Below are positions 50,752 through 61,252 of a stretch of DNA of 64,000 nucleotides, in pieces. The DNA comes from Spiroplasma mirum ATCC 29335. GTDB taxonomy: Bacteria; Bacillota_I; Bacilli_A; Mycoplasmatales; Mycoplasmataceae. Both the position numbers and the translations under genes were made by a program. The stretch lies in NCBI RefSeq assembly GCF_000565195.1, contig NZ_CP006720.1, forward strand, positions 496,001 to 560,000. The letters run 5' to 3'. How positions within the stretch are numbered: the first letter of the stretch is position 1; the number at the start of each line of letters is the position of its first letter. Below the pieces are notes generated by a model. It was not told where the DNA came from. It searched no databases and saw nothing but the letters and a program-made list of their open reading frames with translations.

Positions 50752-51481
50752 GTCCCTTGTAACAGAAAATGTTAATATTTTTGCGCTTTATTTTTTCTTT
50801 CTAAATTATCTAAAACGACAAAAAATTGTTTTTGTTATTGCGGTGATTTTAATTCCGATTGGGATTACTCTGGATGCCATTTTAAATAACCCCCGGATTT
50901 CCGCAGGATCAATTAGTTTAGGAATTGGGATTTCCTTTATTGCCACCACTGCTAGTTGCTCGATGTATATGATGCTCGGATTTTTAATTGATTTAAAAGT
51001 TTCAATTGTTTACAAGCGAATTGGCTTGTTAGGGATTAAACCCCTTGGTTTTATTCTAATGGCAAGTTTATATTGTATAACCCTTGTTGTAGTTTCGGAC
51101 ATCCTTGTCTTAATAACTAGTTTAATCACGGTTGGCGCGCTTGGCTTTGATTTTAGTTTAATTTATGACCTAACTTTATTATTATTCTTTATTGTTTCGA
51201 TTTTTACAGTGTTTTGTGTAATGGGAATCTTACTGTTAACACTGGTTTTAATTAATTCGCGTACAATTCAGTCCTTAGTAACGGGGATTTTAAGTGTTAT
51301 TTTTATTGGGGGTTCCTTTGCGGTAGCCTCATGAATTCCACTCTTATTTGGGCATAATTACCAACAAATCTTTACAAGTTCATTAGGAATTGGGATCTTT
51401 TTTATCATTATTATTAGTTTATCAATTATTGGACTTATCTTTTATTATTTAACACTGTGACTATTTAAATGAGATAATTAA
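50696..51481 (+). CDS. ABC-2 type permease
   Basis: A 261-residue membrane protein with six hydrophobic helices, the normal ABC-2 permease plan. I choose ATG 50696 because AGGAAGGA lies 8 bases before it, although the frame is open further upstream. A charged N-terminus (KNEQKVEQNTLIKKK) precedes the first helix at about 45 (IVFVIAVILIPIGITLDAIL). It pairs with the ATPase just upstream in overlapping order. Substrate unknown (lipid, peptide or drug efflux are typical). Confidence 0.85.
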
Positions 51482-51605
51482 TTGGTCCTGTTATTTACGA
51501 AAAAACTTAAAATTACTATGTTATTTTTTAAATATTTTTGTTATTATATATATGTTGTAAAATGACAAGTAAATTATTATATTCAGAAATGAGGTTAAAT
51601 TAAAA

Positions 51606-51755
51606 ATGCGTGAAGGAATAATTTTACGTTGCGATCAGTGTAAAGAAGAAAACTACATTGCGAAACGTGATAAGAAAAGACATCAAGAAAAACTAGAACT
51701 TAAAAAATATTGTTCGTGTTGTAATGCTCATACATTACACAAAGAAAAAAAATAG
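51606..51755 (+). CDS. rpmG: 50S ribosomal protein L33
   Basis: A 49-residue ribosomal protein: [20 protein letters not shown] and [16 protein letters not shown]. The CxxC (C9, C12) and CxxC pair make a zinc ribbon, so it is the zinc-binding L33 form. It starts at ATG 51606 after GAGGTTAAATTAAAA. Normal length. A strong terminator follows the stop. Confidence 0.95.
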   Translation: MREGIILRCDQCKEENYIAKRDKKRHQEKLELKKYCSCCNAHTLHKEKK

Positions 51756-51782
51756 ACCTTTTCTTTAAGGTCTTTTTTTATT
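51752..51782 (+). terminator. Rho-independent terminator after rpmG
   Basis: AAATAGACCTT and AAGGTCTTTTTTT pair around TTCTTT, overlapping the rpmG stop. Confidence 0.9.
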
Positions 51783-51907
51783 TAATATATTATGTAAATC
51801 CAAGTAGGACAAGTCTAACTCTTATTAATTTGATAATAACACTCTTTTTAAAAAATGCAACTATTTTTTTTAAAAAATAAATTATTTGTAAATTTACCGT
51901 AATTTTA

Positions 51908-51934
51908 GCACACTAAAAAATAATTTATTAAATT
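51908..51934. repeat. IS30 end sequence, copy 2
   Basis: Identical over about 26 bases to 6075-6100, in the same place relative to the transposase 3' end. Confidence 0.65.
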
Positions 51935-51948
51935 TTACACACATAAAC

Positions 51949-52929
51949 TTATCTAAAATTCTGTAAAAATATCTCTTTTGCACTTATTCAATTTAAACAA
52001 GGCCTTAATTTTGCATTTATAACATTAACTATTCAATCTATTTTTTGTTGAGAAATATAGTTAAAATCAGTTCCTTTTGGCAATCAATGTCTAAATTCAC
52101 GATTAATTCTTTCAATTAATGGTTTTTGTTTTGGTGAACCAGGGTCACAAAAATAAACTTGTGTATCAGCAAATATTTCTATTTCTCTTCATTTACTAAA
52201 TTCTTTTCCTCTATCTGTTATTATTCCCTTAATTTTACCGATTAAATTATTTACTCTAACAATATCTTTAAACTTTTCTATAACTTCACTAGCACTTATT
52301 TTTTTTAATTTAATAGCAAAATAATTCTTACTATTTTGTTCTACTAAAACTAAAACAGCAGATTGATGATTTTCACCAATTACAGTGTCCATTTCAAATC
52401 AACCAACATTAGAAACTTTATTTTTAATATCTCATATTGACCTAAAATTATCTAATTTATCCCGATTGTCAGTTCTTTTCTTTGTTCTATTTTTTTTTCC
52501 ATGATTAGGTAAATTTTCTTTTAATAAATTAAATACTCCTAAATAAATTCATTTATACAATGTTTTAAGACAAACAGGAAATTTAACACCAAATTTTTTT
52601 TCATATCTTTTAATAATTTCTACGGGTGAATTATGATATTTATTAAATCTAAGATTTAACCATTCTAATTTATTTTTTGATAATTTAGATGGTTTTTTAA
52701 TAGATTTTTTTCTTTTCTTTTTATAATCATAATGTGCTTTTTCAGGATTATATTCTTCTTGTAATCTTTTAACCTCTAATCTAATTGTATTACGACTTTT
52801 ATTCATTACTTTTCCTATTTTAGAATAATTAAGTGTACCATTTTTCTTTTTAAATCTTTCTAATACTAAATGTTCTTTTAAATCATATCTTTCATCAAGA
52901 CTAAAATGTTTATATTTTTTCTTTTTCAT
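51949..52929 (-). CDS. IS30-family transposase (intact)
   Basis: A 326-residue transposase with minus-strand ATG 52929 behind AAAGGGT. The N-terminal helix-turn-helix (MKKKKYKHFSLDERYDLKEH, then LNYSKIGKVMNKSRNTIRLE) binds the element ends; the DDE core shows GWFEMDTVIGENHQSA, GIITDRGKEFSKW and LIERINREFRHWLP. All Trp are TGA or TGG and no frame is broken, so this copy may be active. It is a paralogue of the dead copy at 6136. It lies just upstream of the phage head genes and reads away from them. Confidence 0.93.
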
Positions 52930-52978
52930 TTATCTAACCCTTTCTTATAAATATTTATACATTAAAATTAAAATTTTG

Positions 52979-53006
52979 TTGACATTTTATAAAAAGATGT
53001 TAGAAT
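52979..53006 (+). promoter_or_regulatory. promoter at the IS30 edge reading toward the phage genes
   Basis: TTGACA (52979-52984) and TAGAAT (53001-53006) are 16 bases apart, a near-consensus promoter on the plus strand. It could be an outward IS promoter or the phage late promoter. Confidence 0.6.
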
Positions 53007-53075
53007 TGTGATGTAATTTAATACAAGTATGATTTTCTAACTCTTAATTACTTGTTTAAAAAATTACTAAAATAG

Positions 53076-53100
53076 AGACTTGAAAAAGTCTTTTTTTTTA
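53076..53100 (+). terminator. terminator in the phage leader, first of two
   Basis: AGACTT and AAGTCT close a GAAA loop, followed by T9. Transcripts from the 52979 promoter should end here unless antiterminated. Confidence 0.75.
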
Positions 53101-53121
53101 TTTTTTGTAATATAATGTAAA

Positions 53122-53146
53122 AAAGAACTCTTTTAAGTTCTTTCAA
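53122..53146 (+). terminator. second hairpin in the phage leader
   Basis: AAAGAACT and AGTTCTTT pair around CTTTTA. A TATAAT at 53111-53116 lies between this and the first terminator. Further on, ACACAATA (53161) and TATTGTGT (53204) form another inverted repeat before the first phage gene. Confidence 0.55.
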
Positions 53147-53224
53147 ATTTTATACCTGCACACAATATATTTAATCATATTATTATATCGATTACAATTT
53201 TATTGTGTAAAAAGGAGTAAAAAA

Positions 53225-53641
53225 ATGAAAGAATTTAATCCAACAACAGCAAGTTTACGAACATTTTATCGTAAAATAGAAGAATTTTGGCAAAATAAAC
53301 CACCTAATAAACCATATACTTTGAATGATTTAATCAATGAATTCAACCTTTCTAACAGATGAAGATATGAAACTTACAAGAGCGAAAAGATAGTTCCTTT
53401 ACTTAAAAAGCAAGTTGATAAAATTGAAAGTGAAATAATTAATTATATGATGAAAACTCCTGATGGTGCTAAATTATATTGGCAGCGAGCATTTAATTAT
53501 AAATATTCATTACAAGAAAAACAGTTGGAACAAGAATTAAACTTAAATCAACAACAGCCAATAATTGTTAATCTACAAACTGATATTAGAGATATTAAAA
53601 AATATAATAATAATAATAATGAGGGAAATAATAATGCTTAA
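53225..53641 (+). CDS. phage terminase small subunit (probable)
   Basis: A 138-residue protein with AAGGAG before ATG 53225. A helical DNA-recognition region (TLNDLINEFNLSNRWRYETY) is followed by a coiled-coil part (KKQVDKIESEIINYMMKTP) and a polar Asn-rich tail. Position directly before the large terminase, size, and an ATG of the next gene inside its own stop support the call. The family match is by context; the sequence itself is not diagnostic. Confidence 0.65.
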
Positions 53642-55094
53642 TCATTTTACTTATTTATTAGAAATTCCTTATTGGTTATTGCAAAATAGTAGTATTGGTT
53701 ATAAATATCCATTTGCTAAGAAATTTGAATTAGTTAATGAAATTAATCAGATTGGTACACGATATAGTGGTAAGACTTTATCAAATTTAGAAATGTTTGC
53801 TGAATTAATAAAAATATCAATGTTAATAAATGAACCTGTTTTTATTTTTGCTAGTATGAAAATGAATAAAAATGTTAGAAAAAGTATTTTTACAAATATT
53901 TATAATACATTAGAAAAACATAATATTCCTTTTACTGTTAATTTAAGTAACCATTCTTTTAAATTTTCAAATGGTAGTGAAATAGTATGTTATGGCTTAC
54001 ATTCAACTACTAAAAGAGAAAAATTAAAAGCCTTTTCTGACTTAAATAAATATAAGTTAGTAATTGATTGGCGTGAAGAATGTGACCAATATGACCAAAA
54101 AGATTTAAGTGATATTTCATTTGCTTTAAGAGGTTATAAACATAAAGTAGTTATAAACACATGTAATCCTGAAAGTTTAAAAAGATATATTGTTGGTTAT
54201 TGTAATCAATTATTACCTTTTAATGAAGAAATAATGCTTAGTAAATTGGAACAAATTGCTTATATTGAAAAATGAAATATGAAAATTATTATTCATTATT
54301 CTAGTTGAAGATTAAATAATTTATTACCACAAGACCAAGTTAATGAACAATTAAGATTAGAACAATTAGATATTGAAAGAGCAAGAGTATGAAGTTGAGG
54401 TTTACCTGGTAATACTAGTGGTTCAATCTTTGCAAGATATATTGATATTATGCAAGCAACAGATATTATTCAACCAACTAAATTATTAGGTGGTGTTGAT
54501 ATTGCTAATGCGACAAGTCCTAAGGGACATACTACAGCTGCAAGCTTTTGATTATTTAATAATTTTGATAAAAAATCATATAAAGTTGCTGAATATACAC
54601 ATTCAAATGCAACTCAACAATTTAAAACTGAATTAGATCAAGTACATGATATTTTAGATTTTTATAATAATCAGTTAAATAAATATTATATATTAATTCA
54701 ACAAGGTATTAATATTCAAGTTGATGATAGTGCTTATTCAACATTACAAAGTTTACAAAGAGAAAAACAAAAATATCAATTTGGTCAATTTATGCATTTC
54801 CAACCAGCACAAAAACAAAAATTTAAAATTAGACATCGTATTGAAGCATTTACGATGTTAATTAATACTAATCAATTAAAATGATTATGAGAAAAATGTC
54901 CTGTAAGTAAATTTCAATATGAATTAATTCAATGAGAAGATAAACCAGATGCCAGAGAAGAAAGAATGCTTGATTTATATGATGATACATTTGATAGTGA
55001 TTTTTATGCATTACATTTTGAATTAGTAAATATGGTTAAACATAATAGTTCAGCAGATTATAAATTATGAAAAGAAAGAGAGTGAATGACTTAA
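53634..55094 (+). CDS. phage terminase large subunit
   Basis: A 486-residue packaging ATPase/nuclease. Walker A GTRYSGKT at 41-48, Walker B KLVIDWREEC at 141-150, then NTCNPES (coupling motif). The nuclease domain begins GGVDIANATSPKGHTTA with its catalytic Asp, and the C-terminus has further acidic residues (LYDDTFDSDFYALHFEL). ATG 53634 overlaps the small-subunit stop, so the two are coupled. TGA codons as Trp join it into one frame. It is distinct from the terminase at 7180. Confidence 0.9.
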
Positions 55095-55369
55095 TGAAAA
55101 AAGATATATATGTAGTTGATGATGAAAGAGTTATTAATGCAAAAAGACCTTATATGTCAGTTTGTGGCAAAGTTAAAAAAAGATTTTGTAAAGATTTAAA
55201 GAAAGATAATATTGCAATATGTAAATTAAATTTATTTAATGAATATATTAAGAAATATCAAAAAATTAAAGTTTGTATTAAAGTATTAGCTAATGAACAT
55301 ACTTTATTAACTGTTAAAGTAATTAATTATGAATTAATACTTAAAATAAAGGAGCAAAATAATGATTAG
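55067..55369 (+). CDS. small basic phage protein, unknown
   Basis: A 100-residue frame (MKRKRVNDLMKKDIYVVDDE) overlapping the terminase end by 28 bases; a second in-frame ATG at 55094 is a plausible alternative start. Basic with three Cys; no known motif. It overlaps the portal gene start by 8 bases, so it is probably a real member of the late operon. Confidence 0.6.
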   Translation: MKRKRVNDLMKKDIYVVDDERVINAKRPYMSVCGKVKKRFCKDLKKDNIAICKLNLFNEYIKKYQKIKVCIKVLANEHTLLTVKVINYELILKIKEQNND

Positions 55370-56750
55370 TTTACCAAATTTACCAAATTTAAATGATGTT
55401 AATAGTGTATTAAAATTTTATAATTATGAATGAACAATTAATTTAGCAAATATTATTGCTCGTCATCAAATGCGATTAGTTAATGGGAAGACTATTTTAT
55501 TTAATTCACATGATAAAACAATATTAGATAAATTAAATTGATGGTATGAAACATATAAAATTAAAGAGAAATTAGATAAAAATGAAATTACAGCTAGTTT
55601 AATGGGTAAAACTATTTTTGGTTTATTAGAAACAGATGATGGAAATATTGATTTATGAATTAATCCATTTAATTTTACTTCCAGAGTTTCTAAAATTAAT
55701 GAAATTGAACAAGGCGCTGATATTTGATTAAATTATCATCAATCAGATAGTGGTTTTATTTTAAATTTAATTTGTACGAAAGATAAAATAGTTATTAAAG
55801 GTTGACCTAAAAATAATGAAGTAATTGTTGGACAAAGTAAAACTGAAATAGCAGATAATGTTAAACCAGTGTTAGTACAACAATTTAAAAATAAATTGGG
55901 TATAGTTCCTTTTTGAGAAATGATTAATGAACCTAATCCTATGTTTTTATCAACTTCAACAACTTTAAATCCATGACCTACTATGGCAAATTGTTATAAA
56001 TTACAATATGATTTAGAAGATAGTTTTATTATTAAATCAAAAGAAAGATGAGCTAATCGTACTCACTGATATGGTATATTAGATAATAGTTTGATTGATG
56101 CTTATAACAAGGGTAATAAGAATGTTTATCAAAGTATTTTTGATGATATTTTTATTCAATCTGGACAAACGGTGGTTGATGGGCAATTATCACAATCATT
56201 ACAAGTTGTACAAGGTACTCCAACATTAGAGACATATACACAAGATCAAAAAAATATAATTGAACAAGTTTATATTGCATGTCATTTTTCAAGTCCTTTT
56301 GGTGATAAATCAGATAGTGAACAAAATAAAACACAATCATTATTAACAAAAACAAAAGATTTAGAAAAACAATCTTATTTACAATCATATCGTAAATCAT
56401 ATTATACAAAAGTATTTGATGCTGTTTTAAAATTTTATGGTTTATGAGATGGAACTGGTGAAAGACCATATAGTTGAGATTTTATAAGTGCAAGTTTAGT
56501 AGATCAAATGCGAGAAAATGAAATTATTACTGCTAGATTAGATAATGGTACATTAGAACCAGTTAGAGCAATTAGTTGGTATGATAAATTAAATGAATTG
56601 GAAGCAACTAAGTATTATGAAAAAGTGGAAGAATGACAAGATAAAATGCAGACAAAAGAAATAGAACATAATAATAAATTAATGGAATATGATGAAACTG
56701 GTAATAATAAAAACGCTTTACAGGGTAGAACAGAAATTAAGGAGAATTAA
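55362..56750 (+). CDS. phage portal protein (probable)
   Basis: A 462-residue protein with AAAGGAG before ATG 55362. Order (after terminase, before structural genes), size and the mix of an N-terminal helical region, central beta-rich segments (GKTIFGLLETDDGNIDLWIN) and a long helical C-terminus (KYYEKVEEWQDKMQTKEIEH) fit a portal. SPFGDKSDSEQNKTQSLLTK recalls the portal wing/tunnel-loop region. It would form the head-vertex channel. The call is mostly by context. Confidence 0.75.
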
Positions 56751-56753
56751 CAA

Positions 56754-59700
56754 ATGGGTAGAATTAATCCTGCAATGATCGAAGAATTAAGAAGACAAGC
56801 ACATGATACTTTAATAGATATTAGAGAAAATTTAAAAGATAATCGCCATTGAATGGTATTTCCATTCAATGTTTATACTTCATATATTCCTGATACAGAA
56901 ACTGGTTGAAAACCAAATAATTCTAAACCAAGTGATTATGGTAGTTATTCACGAATTTTTGATAATATGGAAAGTACTATTGCTCAATGACAAGAATCTT
57001 TAAAAATAGTACAAAAATATAAAGGTGAAGAAATTAAACTATTAACTGCTGATAATTTTAAAAATCAACCTATTAATTCAACAGTATGAGCAAATAATGA
57101 AACTGCTTTTGCTATGAAATTAAAAGATGAAAATAATAATATGTATTGAAAAATATTTGATGGTTCAAATATTTATGATATTAATGAAATGCTTAAATTT
57201 TTAGATCAATATGAATTAAGTTATTTTATTAATAATGATAATAAAGCTGATAATTTTTATACCAAAGAAGTTAAAGTTGGTAAATATTGAGATGCTTATA
57301 TAATTGATGACACAAGTTATATTCAATTTGGAGAAGCTAAATTTGAGCAGATTTTTACTCAGCAATCAACAGAACGGCAATATACTTTATTAATTTTAGA
57401 TGAAGATATTAATAGATTAAATATTAATGATTATTATAATTTTTATGTTGTATTTAATGATCATGGTTTAAATATTGGTGGTGGTGATGTTAATTCGATT
57501 CCCCAAGATAGACAATGATTATATCCATCAAATGTAATTAATTATTATTCACCATGAGATGGTAGTTTTTTATGACAACAAATTACTTTTTCAAGTATTA
57601 ATGACAAAATTAGTAATAGTGGTTTAGCAATTAGACAATTTATTCAAACAAGTGCGCCTGGTGAAGGTTATACTTTCCCTAAAATTACTTATGATAAAAA
57701 ATTAAATAAAGGTATTGTTGAATTAGACCCTATTTTATTACAAGATGTAGGAGTTCTTGCTATGTCTGTTAAATTTTATGGTAACCCGGTTTTATTCGAT
57801 GTTCCAGTAATTGGAAGACCAATTATTAAAGGTAAGTTTAATGAAAAAGTAATGAATTCAAGAGATTTATTAATGTATAACATGTATCCTGCTTCACCTG
57901 ATAAGATAAATACTTATGTTTCACCGGATGTTAGTTGATATAATGTCCAAGGAATTCAACCAACCATGATAACGGGTTATAAAGATTGAAAAGGAGATAT
58001 GGAGTCAAGGTATGACTTTTGAAGTCAAAAAAATAGTGAGGGTATTGTTATTACTGACCCTACAAATACAGCTGCAAGTAATAGTGGTGTTGGTAGAAAT
58101 ATTTATGCTGAAAATGCAGATTCTAAATTTTATTGGTCTAAAAATTGAAAAATAACTCCACCAAAAAAATTAAAAGTAAATAATGGATCTGTTGATAATA
58201 TTCTTAGTACGCAAGCTTCATCATATTTTAGAAGAAGAGATAATTTTGGTAATACTGTTGGTATTGTTCGCTTTGAATATAATAAAATGGGTGAATGTAA
58301 TGTTTGAGATATTTTAAATATTAATAATTTTATTAATCGCCAAATTACAGTTTTACCATTAAACTATACTCAAAAATTAGTTTTTAATCCATTTACTATT
58401 CCGGGTGGAGTTGGTAAATTCTTAAATTTTATTTCATTTGGAATCCCATGAGGATGAGTAATTAATCAAGATGAAACAACTTGACCTAATTTTCAATGAC
58501 TTAATGGTTTTATGAGTTCAACTATATATAGCTTTTATAATGATGCATTTTGGAGTGAAAATGCTAAGGGTAATGGTTATTTACCTTTTGAAATATTTAG
58601 AGAACAAGGAAATGATAAAGTTGGTGCTATATTTGGTGCAAATGCTACAAGTATGGGGTTTACTACTTTATTAACAGATAAATTAAAAGGAACTGTTTTA
58701 ACAAGTGATGGAAAACCAACAGAAGAATTAGTATATTCAACATATAATTTAAAACAATTAAATGAAAAAACTAATAGAGTTTACTTAATTAATGAAAATA
58801 CAAAAGCAGTTGATGCTCAGACACCAGTTAGTGATAGTGAAAAAGATAATGATTTACAATTTTTACAAACACCGAATGGAACAGGTTGTAGTTATATAAT
58901 TGATATGTTTTCTATTCAAGCTTTGTATAAAGGTAATTTTGAAATTATCTTTTATGCTGATAATCCATATACGAATAATGAAGAAGATTATTTGCGATTA
59001 TCTGTATGGAGTTTTCGTGGTAAAACAAAAAGTTATTTGAATAATTATTTACGGGATATGACAACTAATTATAAAACTAGTTTCTTAATCCCCCATGATT
59101 ATGAAATACCAACATTTGATTACCCTAAATATGTTCTCCCACCAATTCCATATAACTATAAACCATATACTAAAACATTATTTTATGGAAATACTAGACA
59201 TCCTTTCTATACTAATTTTGTTGCACCAGCACAATGTATTCAAACTACTAATTTTTTCCAAGATGAAATTTTTAATGGTTATTATGAAGTAGAAGTTGAT
59301 TTAAAACAAATTGATCCTACAATTCAAAGTATCGATAAATTTATTGCTTCTTATAAAACAATAGAAATAACAAACCTTAATAATTTACAAGTTAATTGTA
59401 AGATGCCGAATATAGAGGATTTTATACCAAATAGAAATATTACTTTAAGGGGTGGGGTTTATGGCTGTGATAATAATTTAGGATTGTTATCAGATGCTAC
59501 CTTAACTTCTATTGGAAAAGAACAAATTGATAATGTTAATTTTGAAAATAAAATTACATTATATACTGATAATATTAAAGTTAATGATATTCAAACATTT
59601 TCAACTGCAAATACAACTGAACCAGCTAAAAATGTTTCTTTCAATGAGTACACATTATCTGTTTCAAGGATGTTATTTACTGTTCTAATAACTGAGACTA

Positions 59701-59936
59701 CAACTTGAGAAAGTAAAAAAGTAAGAGAAATATATTTACAGGCTTATTATACAAATGATATGAAGTTAAAAATAAGAATATCAAAAGCAATGAAACCATT
59801 ATTTCTACCTCAAAGCCCATCTAATTGAAAATATTTTGGTAATGATAAAAATATACAAATTAAAACATCAGACATTTCAGTAAATTTCTTAAATAATAGT
59901 TCAGATAATATTGATATAAATATATTGCCAAGATAA
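56754..59936 (+). CDS. large phage structural protein, 1060 residues
   Basis: The frame from ATG 56754 (GGAGAAT upstream, 3 bases after the portal stop) runs to TAA 59934-59936 with many TGA-Trp. It is rich in Asn, Tyr, Ile and aromatic pairs, with no membrane helix or coiled coil, and looks like successive beta-rich domains (SIPQDRQWLYPSNVINYYSP; PLNYTQKLVFNPFTIPGGVG; PPIPYNYKPYTKTLFYGNTR). Size and position suggest a tail-tip, knob or host-attachment protein, similar in plan to the distal knob of phi29-like podoviruses (inference). No enzymatic motif seen. Confidence 0.7.
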
Positions 59937-59962
59937 AAAGAGAAATTAATCCTCTTTTTTAA
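59936..59962 (+). terminator. terminator after the large structural gene
   Basis: AAAAAGAG pairs with CTCTTTTTT around AAATTAATC. T-run present. It separates the head operon from the minus-strand cassette. Confidence 0.6.
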
Positions 59963-60297
59963 ATTTTTTATCTATTTCTAAATAATTTTTTACAATGTTG
60001 TAAATTTCTTTATATTTTATTGGGAAACTATTATTATATGATTTTGTTATAGTAGGATATTTTTTTTCGGTTACCCATAATACATTACCACACTTCTCTT
60101 TTTAAATTAATATAATTATTCTCATTTTTTCATATATATTCTTCATGATTTAATTTTTTTAAATTATCTTTAATTTCTTTTTCAACAACTCCATTAATTT
60201 CATTATTTTTTTTTGCAGTTATAACTAAAAATACTATGATTATTATTATTAATTAAAAAATAGTACAAGGAACAATAATAATTCATGGATAACTAAT
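59946..60297 (-). pseudogene. decayed single-helix protein in the phage cassette
   Basis: On the minus strand, after AAAGGAGT, a hydrophobic stretch (IIIVPCTIF, TAA, LIIIIIIVFLVIT) leads into a charged body (AKKNNEINGVVEKEIKDNLK, KLNHEEYIWKNENNYINLKR). One shift then gives NVLWVTEKKYPTITKSYNNS and NYLEIDKKFKKED to the stop at 59946-59948. One nonsense codon in the helix and one indel. Possibly a spanin- or holin-like small membrane protein; this is a guess from layout. Confidence 0.4.
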
Positions 60298-60320
60298 ATA
60301 CTTTTACTCCTTTTTAGTAT

Positions 60321-60687
60321 TTATTCCTTAATAATATTTCCATTTGTTTTATCAATATTTGGGACAAATGGTGTATCAGTTTCACTTGTTCAAATATATA
60401 CTTTTCAATTAGGTTCTAAAACAAAATTATTTAATTTAGGTGTATCCTTAGCTATTATTGATCCATGTCAACTATTATTTGGACTTAATACATTATTACT
60501 TATTACTAAATAAGTTTTACCATCATAATTTTTTCTAAAAAAATTGTTGATCTACATCTGTTCCTTTTCACTGTTTATATAAGTGGTTATTATGTAATAC
60601 TTTGTTATCTCTGTTACATGCAACTAAATTTGTTGAACTAGTACCTATTAATGTGATTGCAGCAATAATACTTAATAATCTTTTCAT
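60321..60687 (-). pseudogene. phage-borne lipoprotein with a frameshift in a T-run
   Basis: Minus-strand ATG 60687 starts MKRLLSIIAAITLIGTSSTN with lipobox LVAC (C24). After KGTDVDQQFF the frame meets TAG; one base less in the preceding 7-T run lets it continue as RKNYDGKTYLVISNNVLSPN, VLEPNWKVYIWTSETDTPFV and to TAA 60321-60323, about 122 residues. It lies in opposite orientation between phage structural genes, the position of a moron gene expressed by the lysogen. Surface lipoproteins in such places often alter superinfection or host interaction (family knowledge). Confidence 0.65.
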
Positions 60688-60755
60688 TTCAATTAATCCT
60701 CTTTTCTATTTAATTAAATTATAATATATATTAATTACTTAAACAAATAAAAAAA

Positions 60756-60833
60756 TGGTTGGAAAGACAAGGATTTGAACCCGCAACCCCTCCGCCCAAA
60801 ACGGAGTGCTCTACCAAATTGAGGCACTTTCCA
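60756..60833 (-). tRNA. tRNA-Pro-like gene with displaced anticodon (positionally UUG)
   Basis: The minus strand folds as a cloverleaf: acceptor TGGAAAG/CTTTCCA, discriminator A and encoded CCA, D-loop AATTTGGTA, anticodon stem CTCCG/CGGAG with loop TTTTGGG, and T-loop TTCAAAT. The D, T and variable regions resemble Mollicutes tRNA-Pro(UGG), but the loop is shifted: UGG lies at 35-37, so positions 34-36 read UUG. The D-stem has a C-C mismatch at 10-25 and the T-stem holds one extra T (CCTTGT). It may be a pseudo-tRNA, a Gln-reading variant, or an altered decoder. It lies within the phage cluster. Confidence 0.7.
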
Positions 60834-61252
60834 ATGTACTAAAAATTATAACATTTTTATATTAAAATAAGCGATTTAAGGCTTAAATTAGACATTTTTT
60901 TATTAGTTTAGTATATTAATACTAAAAGTATAATATTTGTAAACTATATGATATTATTTTAGTTAAATAAAAAAGTAGAGTAAGCTGGACTAATCCACTG
61001 AGCCTATTACTTTTAAAAAAGGGACTTACTCTACTTTTATTAATTTAATTATAACACTTTTATATTATTTGTTTAGTATTTGTATATTTTATATATTGTA
61101 TTATTAAACTATTTAGTTATAATAACATTGTATATATATTACATGGTTTAATCTTTTACAAAAAAGCGTTATTTGGTTTATGCTTTCCACCTTAAAAAGA
61201 GTTTAGCTGATTTGTTAATCGAACAAGAATAAAAAAAGAGAGGATTTTAAAA
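60834..61252. other. phage intergenic regulatory region
   Basis: A 419-base gap without a gene. It holds an 8-bp inverted repeat TTTAGTAT/ATACTAAA (60907-60926), an AT-rich stretch with several -10-like boxes, the structured element at 60971-61038, and GAGAGGA (61238) before the scaffold gene. It separates the divergent lipoprotein/tRNA cassette from the capsid operon. Confidence 0.55.
60971..61038 (+). ncRNA. candidate structured RNA with a 14-bp closing stem
   Basis: AAAAGTAGAGTAAG (60971-60984) pairs perfectly with CTTACTCTACTTTT (61025-61038), enclosing 40 bases that include a small TGGA/TCCA hairpin and an A-rich single strand. More T residues follow. Longer and more elaborate than other terminators here, and no gene ends immediately upstream on this strand, so it may be a small RNA or a leader regulator. 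Confidence 0.5.

Noticed and set aside
60756..60833. Phage attachment site in the tRNA
   Set aside because: Phage head genes lie on both sides of the tRNA, and I see no direct repeat of its 3' end elsewhere in the window.
60756..60833. Ordinary tRNA-Gln(UUG)
   Set aside because: Positions 34-36 do read UUG and the first pair is U-A, but the D, variable and T regions follow tRNA-Pro and position 37 is G, so a plain Gln identity is unlikely; I kept it as a Pro-derived variant.
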